The notes below the pieces were generated by a model that worked only from the letters and a program-made list of their open reading frames with translations, had not been told where the DNA came from and made no database searches. This document shows, in pieces, positions 41,735-50,272 of a DNA stretch of 64,000 bases; position 1 is the first letter of the stretch, and every line of letters starts with the position of its first letter. Source of the stretch: Sporolactobacillus laevolacticus DSM 442 (GTDB taxonomy: Bacteria; Bacillota; Bacilli; Bacillales; Sporolactobacillaceae); NCBI RefSeq assembly GCF_000497245.1, contig NZ_AWTC01000004.1:62760-126759 (forward strand), read 5' to 3'. Position numbers and translations under genes: made by a program.

Positions 41735-42556
41735 ATGCTTATCCATTCAAACGATCAAATCAGTGTCTTCCGCAGTTGTCTGCAAGAGACTGTGAGTGTT
41801 GTAATAAAAACAGAAGAAATGGTAATGGTTGTCGATCCAAATTGGCTGCCGCAAGAAGTAGAAGAAATAAGAGCATATGTTTATAAGATTTTAGGGCAAA
41901 GAACATTATATTTATTATTCACACACTCAGATTATGACCACATTTTAGGTTATAAAGCTTTTCCGGATGCCAAGGTAATCGCAAGCAGTGCCTTTGCAAA
42001 CAGTAATCAAGAAAAGAAAAGCAACATTTTGACAGCAATCGAATCGTTCGATGACGAATTCTATTTATCTAGAAACTATGAACTCGTTTTTCCACAAGTG
42101 GATGTTTCATTTGAGAATGACGGGGAAACAGTAATGCTTGGCGGATTGACGTTAACTTTTTACAATGCGCCCGGCCACAACGATGACGGGATGTTTACCG
42201 TAATTGAACCATTGGGTATTCTGCTAGCCGGTGACTATTTTTGTGATGTTGAAATTCCTTATATTGATTACAGCGGCGGACTCTATGAAACAACCGTTTT
42301 AAAACTAGATGAACTACTGAACACCTTTGATATTCAGCTTCTGATACCGGGACACGGCAGCTTAACAAAAGACAAACAGGAGATGAAAAAAAGACAATTG
42401 GATTCGTTGAACTATATACGCGCAATGCGGCGGTTTATTAAACAAAACAATCAAGCCGCAATAGATCAATTGATTGCTGGATACAAATTTCCAACGACGA
42501 TGAAAAAGGTTCATCAGGAAAATCAATTGCTATTGAAAAAAGAAATCGAGGTATAA
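41735..42556 (+). CDS. Metallo-beta-lactamase fold hydrolase
   Basis: A 273-aa MBL-fold protein. The metal motif reads THSDYDHILG (HxDxDH-like variant of HxHxDH), followed by APGHNDD, LAGDYFCD and IPGHGS, which supply the remaining histidine/aspartate ligands. The ATG at 41735 follows GGAGG by 8 nt. The HSDYDH form, with Asp in place of the second His, occurs in some MBL subfamilies. Substrate unknown. Confidence 0.78.
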   Translation: MLIHSNDQISVFRSCLQETVSVVIKTEEMVMVVDPNWLPQEVEEIRAYVYKILGQRTLYLLFTHSDYDHILGYKAFPDAKVIASSAFANSNQEKKSNILTAIESFDDEFYLSRNYELVFPQVDVSFENDGETVMLGGLTLTFYNAPGHNDDGMFTVIEPLGILLAGDYFCDVEIPYIDYSGGLYETTVLKLDELLNTFDIQLLIPGHGSLTKDKQEMKKRQLDSLNYIRAMRRFIKQNNQAAIDQLIAGYKFPTTMKKVHQENQLLLKKEIEV

Positions 42557-42671
42557 ACTTGAGTCATGAAAAGAACACTATGTTTTTATTCGTTTTCTTC
42601 TTAATTTAATGCGATCCTCATCAATTGGCTAAAGCGGCTGGTTTCTCAAAAAGAAACGCAGCATGTTTATT

Positions 42672-43115
42672 TCAATGAACATCTACAGAGAAAACATAAT
42701 CTGAGTTGCCATGGGGCCAACGCGCATGTAGCAAGATCACATAACGACCCGGTTCTGACGGCAAGGTAAGTTGATTCTGTTTGATAAACAGCTTTTTTCC
42801 CTCACGGTCATTTTCCCATATGTGTGCGTATAGGTGAGGATGGGAGTGATTAGAAAAACTGATTTTTGCGATTGCACCTAGATGAACGGTAAGAGGTGTT
42901 AAATGCTTTGCAATGACAGATGGGGAGGTTGCATCAGCGACAAGAGCGCTATGATACAGGAATCCGTATTGCCATTCATAAGTACCTTTTGCAGCTTCTA
43001 CCTGGATGTGATTAATCTTAATGACCGCTTCCGGAGGTGTTTTTTCACGAGAGCATCCGGTGACTGCCATAAACAAAATCATGATGAATACGGGGACAAA
43101 CCAAAACTTTTTCAT
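42672..43115 (-). CDS. Putative lipoprotein
   Basis: A 147-aa protein with a lipoprotein signal peptide (MKKFWFVPVFIMILFMAVTG, then C) and lipobox AVTGC, so it is predicted to be anchored outside the membrane by lipid-modified Cys21. The ATG at 43115 follows GGAGGGATTTG. The mature part (HIQVEAAKGTYEWQYGFLYH, ISFSNHSHPHLYAHIWEND) contains several histidines in a HSHPHLYAH cluster that might bind metal. No family recognised with confidence. Confidence 0.7.
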   Translation of the reverse strand: MKKFWFVPVFIMILFMAVTGCSREKTPPEAVIKINHIQVEAAKGTYEWQYGFLYHSALVADATSPSVIAKHLTPLTVHLGAIAKISFSNHSHPHLYAHIWENDREGKKLFIKQNQLTLPSEPGRYVILLHARWPHGNSDYVFSVDVH

Positions 43116-43212
43116 CAAATCCCTCCATTATTTATCCTTGTTTTTTCCATTCTAACCCATCTATTCCTTAAATGAATGATACAATAGAAAAAATAATGAA
43201 GAGGTGATCGGG

Positions 43213-43764
43213 GTGTTTGTTCATAAAATCGATGATGACCTGTCTCTGAAATTGATTGATTTAGGGGATGCGGAGCGAATTTTTGAGTTGACCGATCAGT
43301 CGCGAACCTATTTGCGTGAATGGTTGCCCTGGCTGGATTTTACAAAGACTGTGGACGATACACGCGCATTTATTCAAGCAACGTTGCGCGGATTTGGCGA
43401 AAGTCGTAGTATGACAACCGTAATCCTCTATAAGGGTGAAATTGCCGGAATTGCCGGATTCAACGAGATAAACCGAATGAATCGAACGGCGCAGATTGGT
43501 TATTGGCTTGGTGAGAAGTATCAGGGGAAAGGGTTAATGACACGGTCTGCCGGTGAGTTGACCGATTATGCGATCAATGAGTTGAATATGAACAAAGTAG
43601 AGATCAGAGCGGCCTCAGGAAATCAGAAAAGCCGCCATGTGCCTGAAAAACTCGGATTTTCACAAGAAGGCACCATTCGTCAGGCGGAATGGCTCTATGA
43701 TCACTATGTTGATCACGTCGTGTACGGCATGCTGGCGTCGGAATGGAATAAAGAAGACGAATAA
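43213..43764 (+). CDS. RimJ/RimL-type N-acetyltransferase, YdaF-like
   Basis: A 183-aa GNAT of the ribosomal-protein acetyltransferase class: YLREWLPWLDFT near 29, IAGFNEINRMNRTAQIGYWL near 78, the acetyl-CoA loop YQGKGLMTRS, and EKLGFSQEGTIRQAEWLYDH near the end. Similar to B. subtilis YdaF. The GTG at 43213 follows GAGGTG by 6 nt. First of a run of three small enzyme genes on this strand. Confidence 0.85.
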   Translation: MFVHKIDDDLSLKLIDLGDAERIFELTDQSRTYLREWLPWLDFTKTVDDTRAFIQATLRGFGESRSMTTVILYKGEIAGIAGFNEINRMNRTAQIGYWLGEKYQGKGLMTRSAGELTDYAINELNMNKVEIRAASGNQKSRHVPEKLGFSQEGTIRQAEWLYDHYVDHVVYGMLASEWNKEDE

Positions 43765-43821
43765 TGAACGCCTATTATATGCGGTAAGTTATTAATAGTT
43801 ACAGTAGGAGGAGGACAAAGA

Positions 43822-44229
43822 GTGAACAGTTTTAGCAACGATCAGCCTTCGTCAAAAGCCTTTTATCACTTGTATCAGACTACAGGATGGAATGATGAAG
43901 GCACATACAGCGAAGAACAGCTTTTCCGGGCGATCGGGAATAGTTGGCATATCCTTTGCGTTTATAACGATAATCAGCAATTGATTGGGTTTGCCCGCCT
44001 GATTTCAGATGGCGTTTACCAGACATTTCTTTGCGACCTGATTGTCCATCCGTCCTGCCAGCACATGGGCATTGGTTCGGAAATCGTTCGCCGTCTTATC
44101 GATCATTGCCGATCACAAGGCATGCACTGGATACAATTATCAAGCGCCATTGGAAAACAATCATTCTATGAAAGATTTGGCTTTAAAAGACGCCCTGATG
44201 AAGGGCCAGGTATGCAGCTGTTCCTATAG
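43822..44229 (+). CDS. GNAT family N-acetyltransferase
   Basis: A 135-aa GNAT of the ElaA/YitH-like small type: FYHLYQTTGWNDEGTYSEEQ at the N-terminus, IGFARLISDGVYQTFLCDLI, acetyl-CoA loop CQHMGIGSEIVRRL near 79, and SFYERFGFKRRPDEGPGMQL at the end. GTG start with AGGAGGAGG upstream. Such proteins often acetylate polyamines or small molecules; the substrate is unknown. Confidence 0.82.
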   Translation: MNSFSNDQPSSKAFYHLYQTTGWNDEGTYSEEQLFRAIGNSWHILCVYNDNQQLIGFARLISDGVYQTFLCDLIVHPSCQHMGIGSEIVRRLIDHCRSQGMHWIQLSSAIGKQSFYERFGFKRRPDEGPGMQLFL

Positions 44230-44297
44230 ATTGTTAAATAGATGATCATTTAAAATCATAGACTAAATCAGATCACATTTATTTAAGAGGTGTCTTT

Positions 44298-45023
44298 ATG
44301 TCTGGTCATGCGATAAAAGCACTGCTCATTGATTCTGGCCGAGTGCTGAATGGACCTGCTTCCGGACATTGGTTCATTTCCCCCAAATTCTATACTTACG
44401 TTGATCGAAAGACGTTTCAATCCATTTCATCGAGTAAACGGCAAAATGCTTTCCATCGTGCTTCTCAATACATCAGTCAGCAATCGCTCATTCAAAATGA
44501 AGAGGAAGAGTACGCACATTTTATTCATTTCTATTCTTTATTTTCTCAAAGTCTTCCGGAACTAGATTTAGATGAAATGAAGGTTCAAGCGCTTGCGGAA
44601 GACCTCGTCTATAACAGGAAAAAGTATGCATTTTTTAATGATGTTCTTCAGTGCCTGCCTGGGCTCAGCAAATCGTTCAAGCTGGCCGTTGTCTCAGATG
44701 CGTGGCCGTCACTAGAACCCGTGTTTGTCGAAGCGGGGATGAGAGACTATTTTTCATCCTTTATCATCTCATCAAAAGTAGGGGTAACCAAACCGAATCC
44801 GATGATGTACCGACAGGCATTGAACGAGTTGGAGGTGGCTCCTGAGGAAGCTCTTTTTATCGATGACAGTCTTCGAAACTGTGAGGGTGCGGAACAATTG
44901 GGAATTCGCTCGCTGCGTATGCTGAGAGATTGGCGGATGTACACATACAGGAAGCTGTTTAAAAAGGAAGTCTCCATAGTCCGTGATTTTTACGGAGTGA
45001 TGAAGAGGTTGAACCAGCGATAA
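44298..45023 (+). CDS. HAD superfamily hydrolase
   Basis: A 241-aa HAD phosphatase-like protein. Motif I LLIDSGRVLNG (nucleophile D12), motif II LAVVSDAW, motif III KVGVTKPNP and motif IV LFIDDSLRNCEGAEQLG are in order with a helical cap between I and II. The DxD acid position is Gly, as in the DxGGxL subset of the family, so phosphatase activity is not assured. AGAGGTG precedes the ATG. Substrate unknown. Confidence 0.8.
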   Translation: MSGHAIKALLIDSGRVLNGPASGHWFISPKFYTYVDRKTFQSISSSKRQNAFHRASQYISQQSLIQNEEEEYAHFIHFYSLFSQSLPELDLDEMKVQALAEDLVYNRKKYAFFNDVLQCLPGLSKSFKLAVVSDAWPSLEPVFVEAGMRDYFSSFIISSKVGVTKPNPMMYRQALNELEVAPEEALFIDDSLRNCEGAEQLGIRSLRMLRDWRMYTYRKLFKKEVSIVRDFYGVMKRLNQR

Positions 45024-45054
45024 ATTTTTTGATAAAAACGAGGGAGGCGATTCG

Positions 45055-45996
45055 ATGTTTGAACGATTCGACAAGGAACTTCAGGAGATCAAAGAACAGT
45101 TGAGAAGCAAAAGAAAGTGGGAAGATCAGCTCGGCCGGTTAGAGGATGAAGCGGAGCAACAAGAAATCAAGCTGAACATGCTGAAGAAGATTCTGGACAA
45201 AGAAGAAAAAGATGTGGTGAAACTGGACTCGTTTAGTGTTTCCGCAATACTGTATACATTAATTGGGCGTAAGCTTGAAAAGATGGATCAAGAGAAACAG
45301 GAAGCGATTGCCGCAGAGTTGAAATATCAAGAAGCTTTACGAACAGCGGAAGATATGAAAAAAGAGCTTGCCGAGCTCCGCAACCAACTTGAAACGGTTC
45401 AGCATGCGGATGAAGATTATACCGAGTGGATGGAACAAAAAGAGCAGCTCATTCATGATGAACAGTCGCCGCTCAGCGCCGAGATTTATGTATTGGTCAA
45501 CCAAGAGGCGGACCTTCGAGCAACGATTAAAGAATATGTGGAAGCAATCGAGGCGGGAAACCAAGCACGCAACTCGCTGGAACATGCACTGAAATCCTTG
45601 GGCAGCGCTGAAAATCTGTCGACTTGGGACATGCTTGGCGGAGGAGCACTGACGACAGCGATGAAACGCGGAAAAATGAATGACGCTCAGGATGATATTC
45701 ATGACGCGCAGCAGGCATTACGCCGTTTTGAAAGTGAATTAAATGATGTTGGTGACGGTGCTCTGGCGGATCTTGACACGGGAAGCTTGCTCACCTTTGC
45801 TGATTACTTCTTTGATGGTTTTCTGATGGATTGGATAGTACACAGCAAGATTCAGGATTCGGAGTCGCAAACAAGGAACGTATTGCAAAAAACAAATGAT
45901 TTGTTAGGCAGGTTGGATGAGCAGATCACGAAACTTAAAGGACAGCGTGATGCTGTGTCAAATCGGAGAGTCGCCTTGATTGAAAACGGGCAATAA
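45055..45996 (+). CDS. Coiled-coil protein of unknown function
   Basis: A 313-aa, highly charged helical protein. Long coiled-coil segments cover about residues 1-50, 75-170 and 275-305 and flank a conserved-looking central part (LSTWDMLGGGALTTAMKRGK, near 193). A short hydrophobic FADYFFDGFLMDWIVHSKIQ occurs near 251. No TM or signal peptide. GGGAGG precedes the ATG. Not recognised beyond Bacillales homologues of unknown function. Confidence 0.75.
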   Translation: MFERFDKELQEIKEQLRSKRKWEDQLGRLEDEAEQQEIKLNMLKKILDKEEKDVVKLDSFSVSAILYTLIGRKLEKMDQEKQEAIAAELKYQEALRTAEDMKKELAELRNQLETVQHADEDYTEWMEQKEQLIHDEQSPLSAEIYVLVNQEADLRATIKEYVEAIEAGNQARNSLEHALKSLGSAENLSTWDMLGGGALTTAMKRGKMNDAQDDIHDAQQALRRFESELNDVGDGALADLDTGSLLTFADYFFDGFLMDWIVHSKIQDSESQTRNVLQKTNDLLGRLDEQITKLKGQRDAVSNRRVALIENGQ

Positions 45997-46042
45997 ACTC
46001 AGTTGATCTTAGCTGGTCTCACGATATCAAAATACTGAAGGT

Positions 46043-46092
46043 GTAACGAATAAGGAAAAAGTAGTAACAATCGATGAAAAGTCGTAACTCAT
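46043..46092 (+). repeat. 21-bp-period GTAAC repeat, array B
   Basis: Three units with GTAAC cores at 46043, 46064 and 46084 (steps 21 and 20 bp), within GAAGGTGTAACGAA, AAAAAGTAGTAACAA and GAAAAGTCGTAACTCA. It lies between the convergent coiled-coil and esterase genes. Confidence 0.7.
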
Positions 46093-46154
46093 TCATTTAC
46101 ACAAAATAGATTACATGCCCATAGTTTACATCTCTTAGCTCAAAATCATCGTTA

Positions 46155-46200
46155 AAAAATGCCTCCTCCGAAAATGAACAATTTCAGGAAGAGGCATTTA
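46155..46200. terminator. Terminator between convergent coiled-coil and esterase genes
   Basis: AAAAATGCCTCCTCCGAAAAT pairing with ATTTCAGGAAGAGGCATTT (imperfect), with T/A tracts on both sides. Confidence 0.75.
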
Positions 46201-46201
46201 T

Positions 46202-46843
46202 TCATTGCTTGAACTGCACATGCAGCCAGTTTCGGATATCAGTGACTTCACTCGAGATAACGCCATGAGCGGTTGGGTACTCATGGTATGCTGCTTCCAG
46301 CCCCTTACTTTCCAGAAATGCTTTGGTCGCCCGGCTAACTTCCAATGAGAAAAGCGGATCGAATTGGCCATGACCGATGAAAAACGACGGTTGCTCATCA
46401 AGAACGGTCTTTTTTGCCGCTTCAGCAGCGACATAGTCCGGCAAACGTCCGCTCAAAATAACGGCACCGTTCGACTTTTCCGGATACAGCAGGCTATAGG
46501 ATAAGCTCAATATCGCTCCTTGGCTGAAGCCAAGAAAAAATCTCGGCTGTTTAAAGGAAAGCTTTTCCTCCTTCACCGTTTCATCAAAGAATGTATCAAG
46601 ATCCTTCAATGTTCCATTAATGACTTCTTCCTCTGATTGTCTTGAAAAATCAGGCACATAATACGTGAATCCTGAACCGTAAGGACGATCACCCTGAACA
46701 TCAATTTGCACAAAGTCTTTCTCGCCTTCTCCGGGAATCATAGTCAAGTCATAATAATTTGAACCGACACCGTGCATAGTAAAAAGAATCGGTGTTGAAT
46801 TTGTAACGTTTTCCGGTTTGCTGATCTTATATAAATAGGTCAT
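46202..46843 (-). CDS. Alpha/beta hydrolase, carboxylesterase/phospholipase family
   Basis: A 213-aa serine hydrolase. Oxyanion HGVGSNYYDL near 26, nucleophile elbow GFSQG near 105, Asp in GHGQFDPLF near 159, and His in YPTAHGV near 195, forming a complete Ser-Asp-His triad. Size and layout match the carboxylesterase-2/LYPLA family, which cleaves short acyl or lysophospholipid esters. No signal peptide, so cytoplasmic. GAGGTGGGAC lies before the ATG. Monocistronic with its own terminator. Confidence 0.82.
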   Translation of the reverse strand: MTYLYKISKPENVTNSTPILFTMHGVGSNYYDLTMIPGEGEKDFVQIDVQGDRPYGSGFTYYVPDFSRQSEEEVINGTLKDLDTFFDETVKEEKLSFKQPRFFLGFSQGAILSLSYSLLYPEKSNGAVILSGRLPDYVAAEAAKKTVLDEQPSFFIGHGQFDPLFSLEVSRATKAFLESKGLEAAYHEYPTAHGVISSEVTDIRNWLHVQFKQ

Positions 46844-47154
46844 AGTCCCACCTCTTTCTGTTGTTACTCATAGCTTATTAACTAACAAAAAGTAAGTCAA
46901 ATGATTGTTCCTAGATTGAGAAAAATAATTTTGAAGCGAATAACTAATGATTCGAATTTGGATGTACTTGATCCGTTCTATTTTTAATCTGGGAAAAGAG
47001 ATCTTAAATTAATCAGCTATTTTCCCTTTCTGACTATGAGTTTATTCCTAGGATTTACCAAAAAAATATGTTCAGTTATCCGCTCATTTAAATTCGAACG
47101 ATACAATTTTCTTTGTGGATAAATATCTTATCGATCACAGAGGAGTGGGTGAAT
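46844..47154. other. Intergenic region, AT-rich
   Basis: Divergent region between the esterase and phosphoesterase genes. No gene, repeat unit or clear promoter was recognised. Confidence 0.5.
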
Positions 47155-48624
47155 TTGAAGTTCAGGCATGGAAAACAGGTCATGGCTATTGTCGCTGCAT
47201 GTTGCTTAATGTTAGGAGTGTTTGTCGCTTTTCCGGGTTTTTCAACACAAGCTTCCGCCGAAAACCCTGAGCACATTGTGAAAAAAGTGATTCCAACCTT
47301 TACAGGAGATACCAAAACGACCAAGGGATTCTCCTGGTACACAACATTAGAATCAGATCGCAGCGATTTACAACTTGTGAAAAAAACGGGTAAAAAGAAA
47401 CCTGATTTTAGAAAAGCGTTGAATTTTTCCGGGACAAGCTATGTATCGACGAATGATAGCGGTGAACGGGTCCACAAAGCTGAAGCGAAGAGACTAAAAG
47501 CGAACACCGAATACTATTATCGTGTCGGCGATAAAAAGCTGAATACATGGAGTGAAACGAGACTTGTAAAAACATCAAAAAAGAACGGCTCGTTCACCTT
47601 CCTCGAGCTAACAGATCCGCAGGCAAAAACGGAAGACGAGGGCAAGCTTGCTGCAGATACTTTTAATACGGCTGCGAAAACAGTTAAAGATTACGACTTC
47701 ATGACCGTGACCGGTGACTTTGTTGACAATGGAGTGGTTGAAGACCAATGGGACTGGCTGATTAATAATAGTCAGAATGTATGGGGCAATACTACGGTTG
47801 TTCCTGTAGCCGGAAACCACGAAAGCAAAAACAATGCATTTATCGACCATTTTAACTTGAAGCCTGCAGCTTCGAACACAGACACGACGACAGGTGCCTA
47901 TTATTCCTTTAATTACAGCAACACACATTTTGTCGTCCTTAATACGAATGAAGACTCTGAAGAATACCGTGACTTTACACCAGCCCAGGTAAAATGGATG
48001 ACTTCGGATATCAAAAAAGCCAAAGCAGCAGGTGCAAAATGGACGGTTGTCTTGATTCACAAGGGGCCATATACAACATCCAACCACGCAACAGATTCTG
48101 ATATTATCGATCCAAACGGGGTCAGAAATAAAATTGCGCCATTGATTGGCAAATTGGGCGTAGATCTAGTGATTCAGGGTCACGACCATATCTATGCACG
48201 AACAAAGCCGATAGATGGAGAAAACCAAGCGACCCAACCAACAAAAATAACTGAATGGTTAAATGGACAGCCGATTGAGTATTCTGTAAATCCAGATGGA
48301 GCGATCTACTTTATTCCGGCGACGGCAGGCCCGAAAGTGTATAAAAAGAACCAAGATCCGGTACTTGGCGATGCGTTCTACAGCAAATTCGAACGTGCTG
48401 AAGAAAATCATGCCTTGAAATATGGTCTGGATCCTACTGATCCAACCCGGCCGGTTCGCGGAGCCATCCAGAACTTTACCAGCGTTAAAGTTGAGAAAGA
48501 CCGCATCACTGTTGTGGTTTATGAAATAGATCGAATCAAAGGCGGCGCTCCTTATATCGTCGATCAGTTCGGCATTGAGAAAAGCAAAAACGCTAAGCCT
48601 AGCAAATCAAAACAGCATCGTTAA
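47155..48624 (+). CDS. Secreted calcineurin-like metallophosphoesterase (purple-acid-phosphatase-like)
   Basis: A 489-aa exported enzyme. Signal peptide MKFRHGKQ, then VMAIVAACCLMLGVFVAF with a predicted cut after STQASA. An N-terminal fibronectin-like domain (TTKGFSWYTTLESDRSDL) precedes the phosphoesterase domain with GDFVDNG, AGNHES and QGHDHIYAR metal motifs. The first metal motif is the variant ELTDPQAKT. The TTG at 47155 follows AGAGGAG by 9 nt; an upstream TTG lacks such a site. It probably releases phosphate from extracellular esters. Confidence 0.82.
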   Translation: MKFRHGKQVMAIVAACCLMLGVFVAFPGFSTQASAENPEHIVKKVIPTFTGDTKTTKGFSWYTTLESDRSDLQLVKKTGKKKPDFRKALNFSGTSYVSTNDSGERVHKAEAKRLKANTEYYYRVGDKKLNTWSETRLVKTSKKNGSFTFLELTDPQAKTEDEGKLAADTFNTAAKTVKDYDFMTVTGDFVDNGVVEDQWDWLINNSQNVWGNTTVVPVAGNHESKNNAFIDHFNLKPAASNTDTTTGAYYSFNYSNTHFVVLNTNEDSEEYRDFTPAQVKWMTSDIKKAKAAGAKWTVVLIHKGPYTTSNHATDSDIIDPNGVRNKIAPLIGKLGVDLVIQGHDHIYARTKPIDGENQATQPTKITEWLNGQPIEYSVNPDGAIYFIPATAGPKVYKKNQDPVLGDAFYSKFERAEENHALKYGLDPTDPTRPVRGAIQNFTSVKVEKDRITVVVYEIDRIKGGAPYIVDQFGIEKSKNAKPSKSKQHR

Positions 48625-48650
48625 GCGAAAGCTAAGCTTAATGATCAAGT

Positions 48651-48679
48651 AGGACGGGGGATGCCCTGTCCTTTTTTTT
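48651..48679 (+). terminator. Intrinsic terminator after the phosphoesterase gene
   Basis: AGGACGGGG-GATG-CCCTGTCCT stem-loop with eight T. Confidence 0.85.
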
Positions 48680-48733
48680 GTCTAACAATTAAGCCGTTTT
48701 TTCTATTTGTGCAGAATAACTGTGCTATCTCTA

Positions 48734-48940
48734 TTAAGCATTATTACGTTTCCTGCTCTTGACGAACTCAGTGCCGATGATACCGAAGATTAAAATGATT
48801 AAGGAAATTTTGCTATAGTCTTTGAAAAAGGTTGTAAATGGAATATCCAATAAGCGCAAGATAAGTGTTAATATCCGACCGAACAATAAAAGGATGCCAA
48901 AGAAGAACAATAAGTTAAATATTTTTTCGAGTACGTACAT
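48734..48940 (-). CDS. Small two-TM membrane protein, 68 aa
   Basis: Begins MYVLEKIFNLLFFFGILLLF, with a second helix ISLIILIFGIIGTEFV and a basic tail KSRKRNNA. AAAGGAGG lies 6-7 nt before the ATG, an excellent ribosome site that supports a real gene. Located 48 bp downstream of the phosphatase gene on the same strand. No family recognised. Confidence 0.65.
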   Translation of the reverse strand: MYVLEKIFNLLFFFGILLLFGRILTLILRLLDIPFTTFFKDYSKISLIILIFGIIGTEFVKSRKRNNA

Positions 48941-48988
48941 GCTAATCCTCCTTTATCGGGATGGAGTATAAATGCTTGATGTATCCAT

Positions 48989-49675
48989 TTAAAAAAGTTT
49001 GTTCTTTATGGTTACTTGCTCATTAGTGGTTAAGTTAAGTTTTCCAAGATACTCGTCTATTGTGTGATAATCTTCTTTAAACTGTATTAATGTCTTCTCC
49101 ATGTTCTCCATGTCTGAACGTCCATAGTAGTCGGGAAGTTCAGGGTTCTTTTTCTTGGTTTCGCGAATGAGATGTCTTATGTAGGTGTAGGAAACTTGAT
49201 AGTCAGCTAATATATCACTCGCACCGACACCGGCTGCGAGGAGCAAAAGGGCAGCAACGACACCTGTACGATCTTTACCAACCGCGCAATGGATCAAAAC
49301 CGCGCCTTTCTGTCCGGCAATGATCCGCATAATCCGGCCTATAGCAGGAAAATCTGAAATGATTTCACCATAAAGCGCGGGAACACCGTCTTTAGATCCT
49401 GGATCACGGTTGCCAATCGCAAATGGGCAATGAAAATAATCGAAATCGGGTGAGAGCTCAAAAGCACTGGGATTTCTCTCAATTTCCGGTTTCGATCGGA
49501 AATCAATGGCGGCGGTGACATTTAGTTGTTTCAGGATTTCAGCATCTTCTATGCTTAAGACAAGCGGCGCGTCACTGCGCAAAATTCGGGCGTACGCTGT
49601 CATTTTTCCGTTGCCGGCGGGATAACCGCCTAAATCTCTTGTATTCATGGTGTGCGAAAGTGGAATGCGTTTCAT
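48989..49675 (-). CDS. Tyrosine-protein phosphatase family protein (Y_phosphatase3)
   Basis: A 228-aa protein with the P-loop HCAVGKDRTG; catalytic C130 and R136 of the CX5R motif. The N-terminal NTRDLGGYPA block and AIDFRSKPEIERNP are typical of the PF13350 tyrosine/serine phosphatase group, which includes lipid and protein phosphatases such as MptpB/LipA of Listeria. No signal peptide. A related gene (50273) lies divergently on the other side of a 600-bp gap. Substrate unknown. Confidence 0.83.
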   Translation of the reverse strand: MKRIPLSHTMNTRDLGGYPAGNGKMTAYARILRSDAPLVLSIEDAEILKQLNVTAAIDFRSKPEIERNPSAFELSPDFDYFHCPFAIGNRDPGSKDGVPALYGEIISDFPAIGRIMRIIAGQKGAVLIHCAVGKDRTGVVAALLLLAAGVGASDILADYQVSYTYIRHLIRETKKKNPELPDYYGRSDMENMEKTLIQFKEDYHTIDEYLGKLNLTTNEQVTIKNKLF

Positions 49676-50131
49676 TGAAATAAAGTCTCACCTTTCTCTT
49701 CATTAAATAGATGTTACTTATGTTTCCGAAGTTTTCTACGATGCGAAAAGTTAGTGCTTTTGCTGAATGGTCGTGACAACCTCAAATATTACTTTTACAC
49801 ACTTATATCAATTTGACAAACCTAAATCACCTCATACGTATTTAGGAGAAGGTGTATTTAGTTAAATTCGTATCCACATTCAAATTCAATTTTAGCGTAA
49901 CGCATTCATCAAATCTCTGCAGATCTTATGTTTCATTATCAAAACCACATCGCAGAAATGAAATATGACTGATTTAATCGTCTGAGTTGTCTTCATGAAA
50001 AGTGCATAGACTACAGAAAAAAGCTTTTATTTATCCGATAACGGCATCATAATATGACCGATTTGTCATTAAAAGTTTGACAGAACCTTAGTACTAACAC
50101 AATAATATCAGCCAAAAATTATGATATGATA
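49676..50131. other. Gene-free region between the two phosphatase genes
   Basis: AT-rich. Contains the inverted repeat CCTAAAT-N12-ATTTAGG (49821-49846) and two TTGACA hexamers without good -10 partners. No ORF with a ribosome site. Confidence 0.45.
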
Positions 50132-50186
50132 AAGAAAAACTTGGCGAAGCCAAGTCTTCCACGCCGGCTAAGCCTTAGTTTTTCTT
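50132..50186. repeat. 55-bp MITE-like element (copy 2 of the structured family)
   Basis: Terminal inverted repeats AAGAAAAACT (50132-50141) and AGTTTTTCTT (50177-50186) enclose the palindromes CTTGGCGAAGCCAAG (50140-50154) and GGCTAAGCC (50167-50175). The same order AAAGAAAA, CTTGGCGAAGCCAAG, 11 nt, GGCTAAGCC occurs on the minus strand of 8376-8417. Confidence 0.68.
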
Positions 50187-50272
50187 ATACTAGGTACCGC
50201 TAATCTTTTATATTTTATACAATCTTATTTGTATAAAGAAAAACACAAAGTAAATGGGAAGAAGGGCTGCTG

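Noticed and set aside
44298-44360. HAD motif I with Gly in place of the second Asp as a catalytic loss
   Set aside because: The DxGGxL-type variant is known in the HAD family, and motifs II-IV are intact, so inactivation cannot be claimed.
47608-48087. 159-codon antisense ORF in the phosphoesterase gene
   Set aside because: It mirrors conserved metal-binding motifs of the sense frame and has no start signal.
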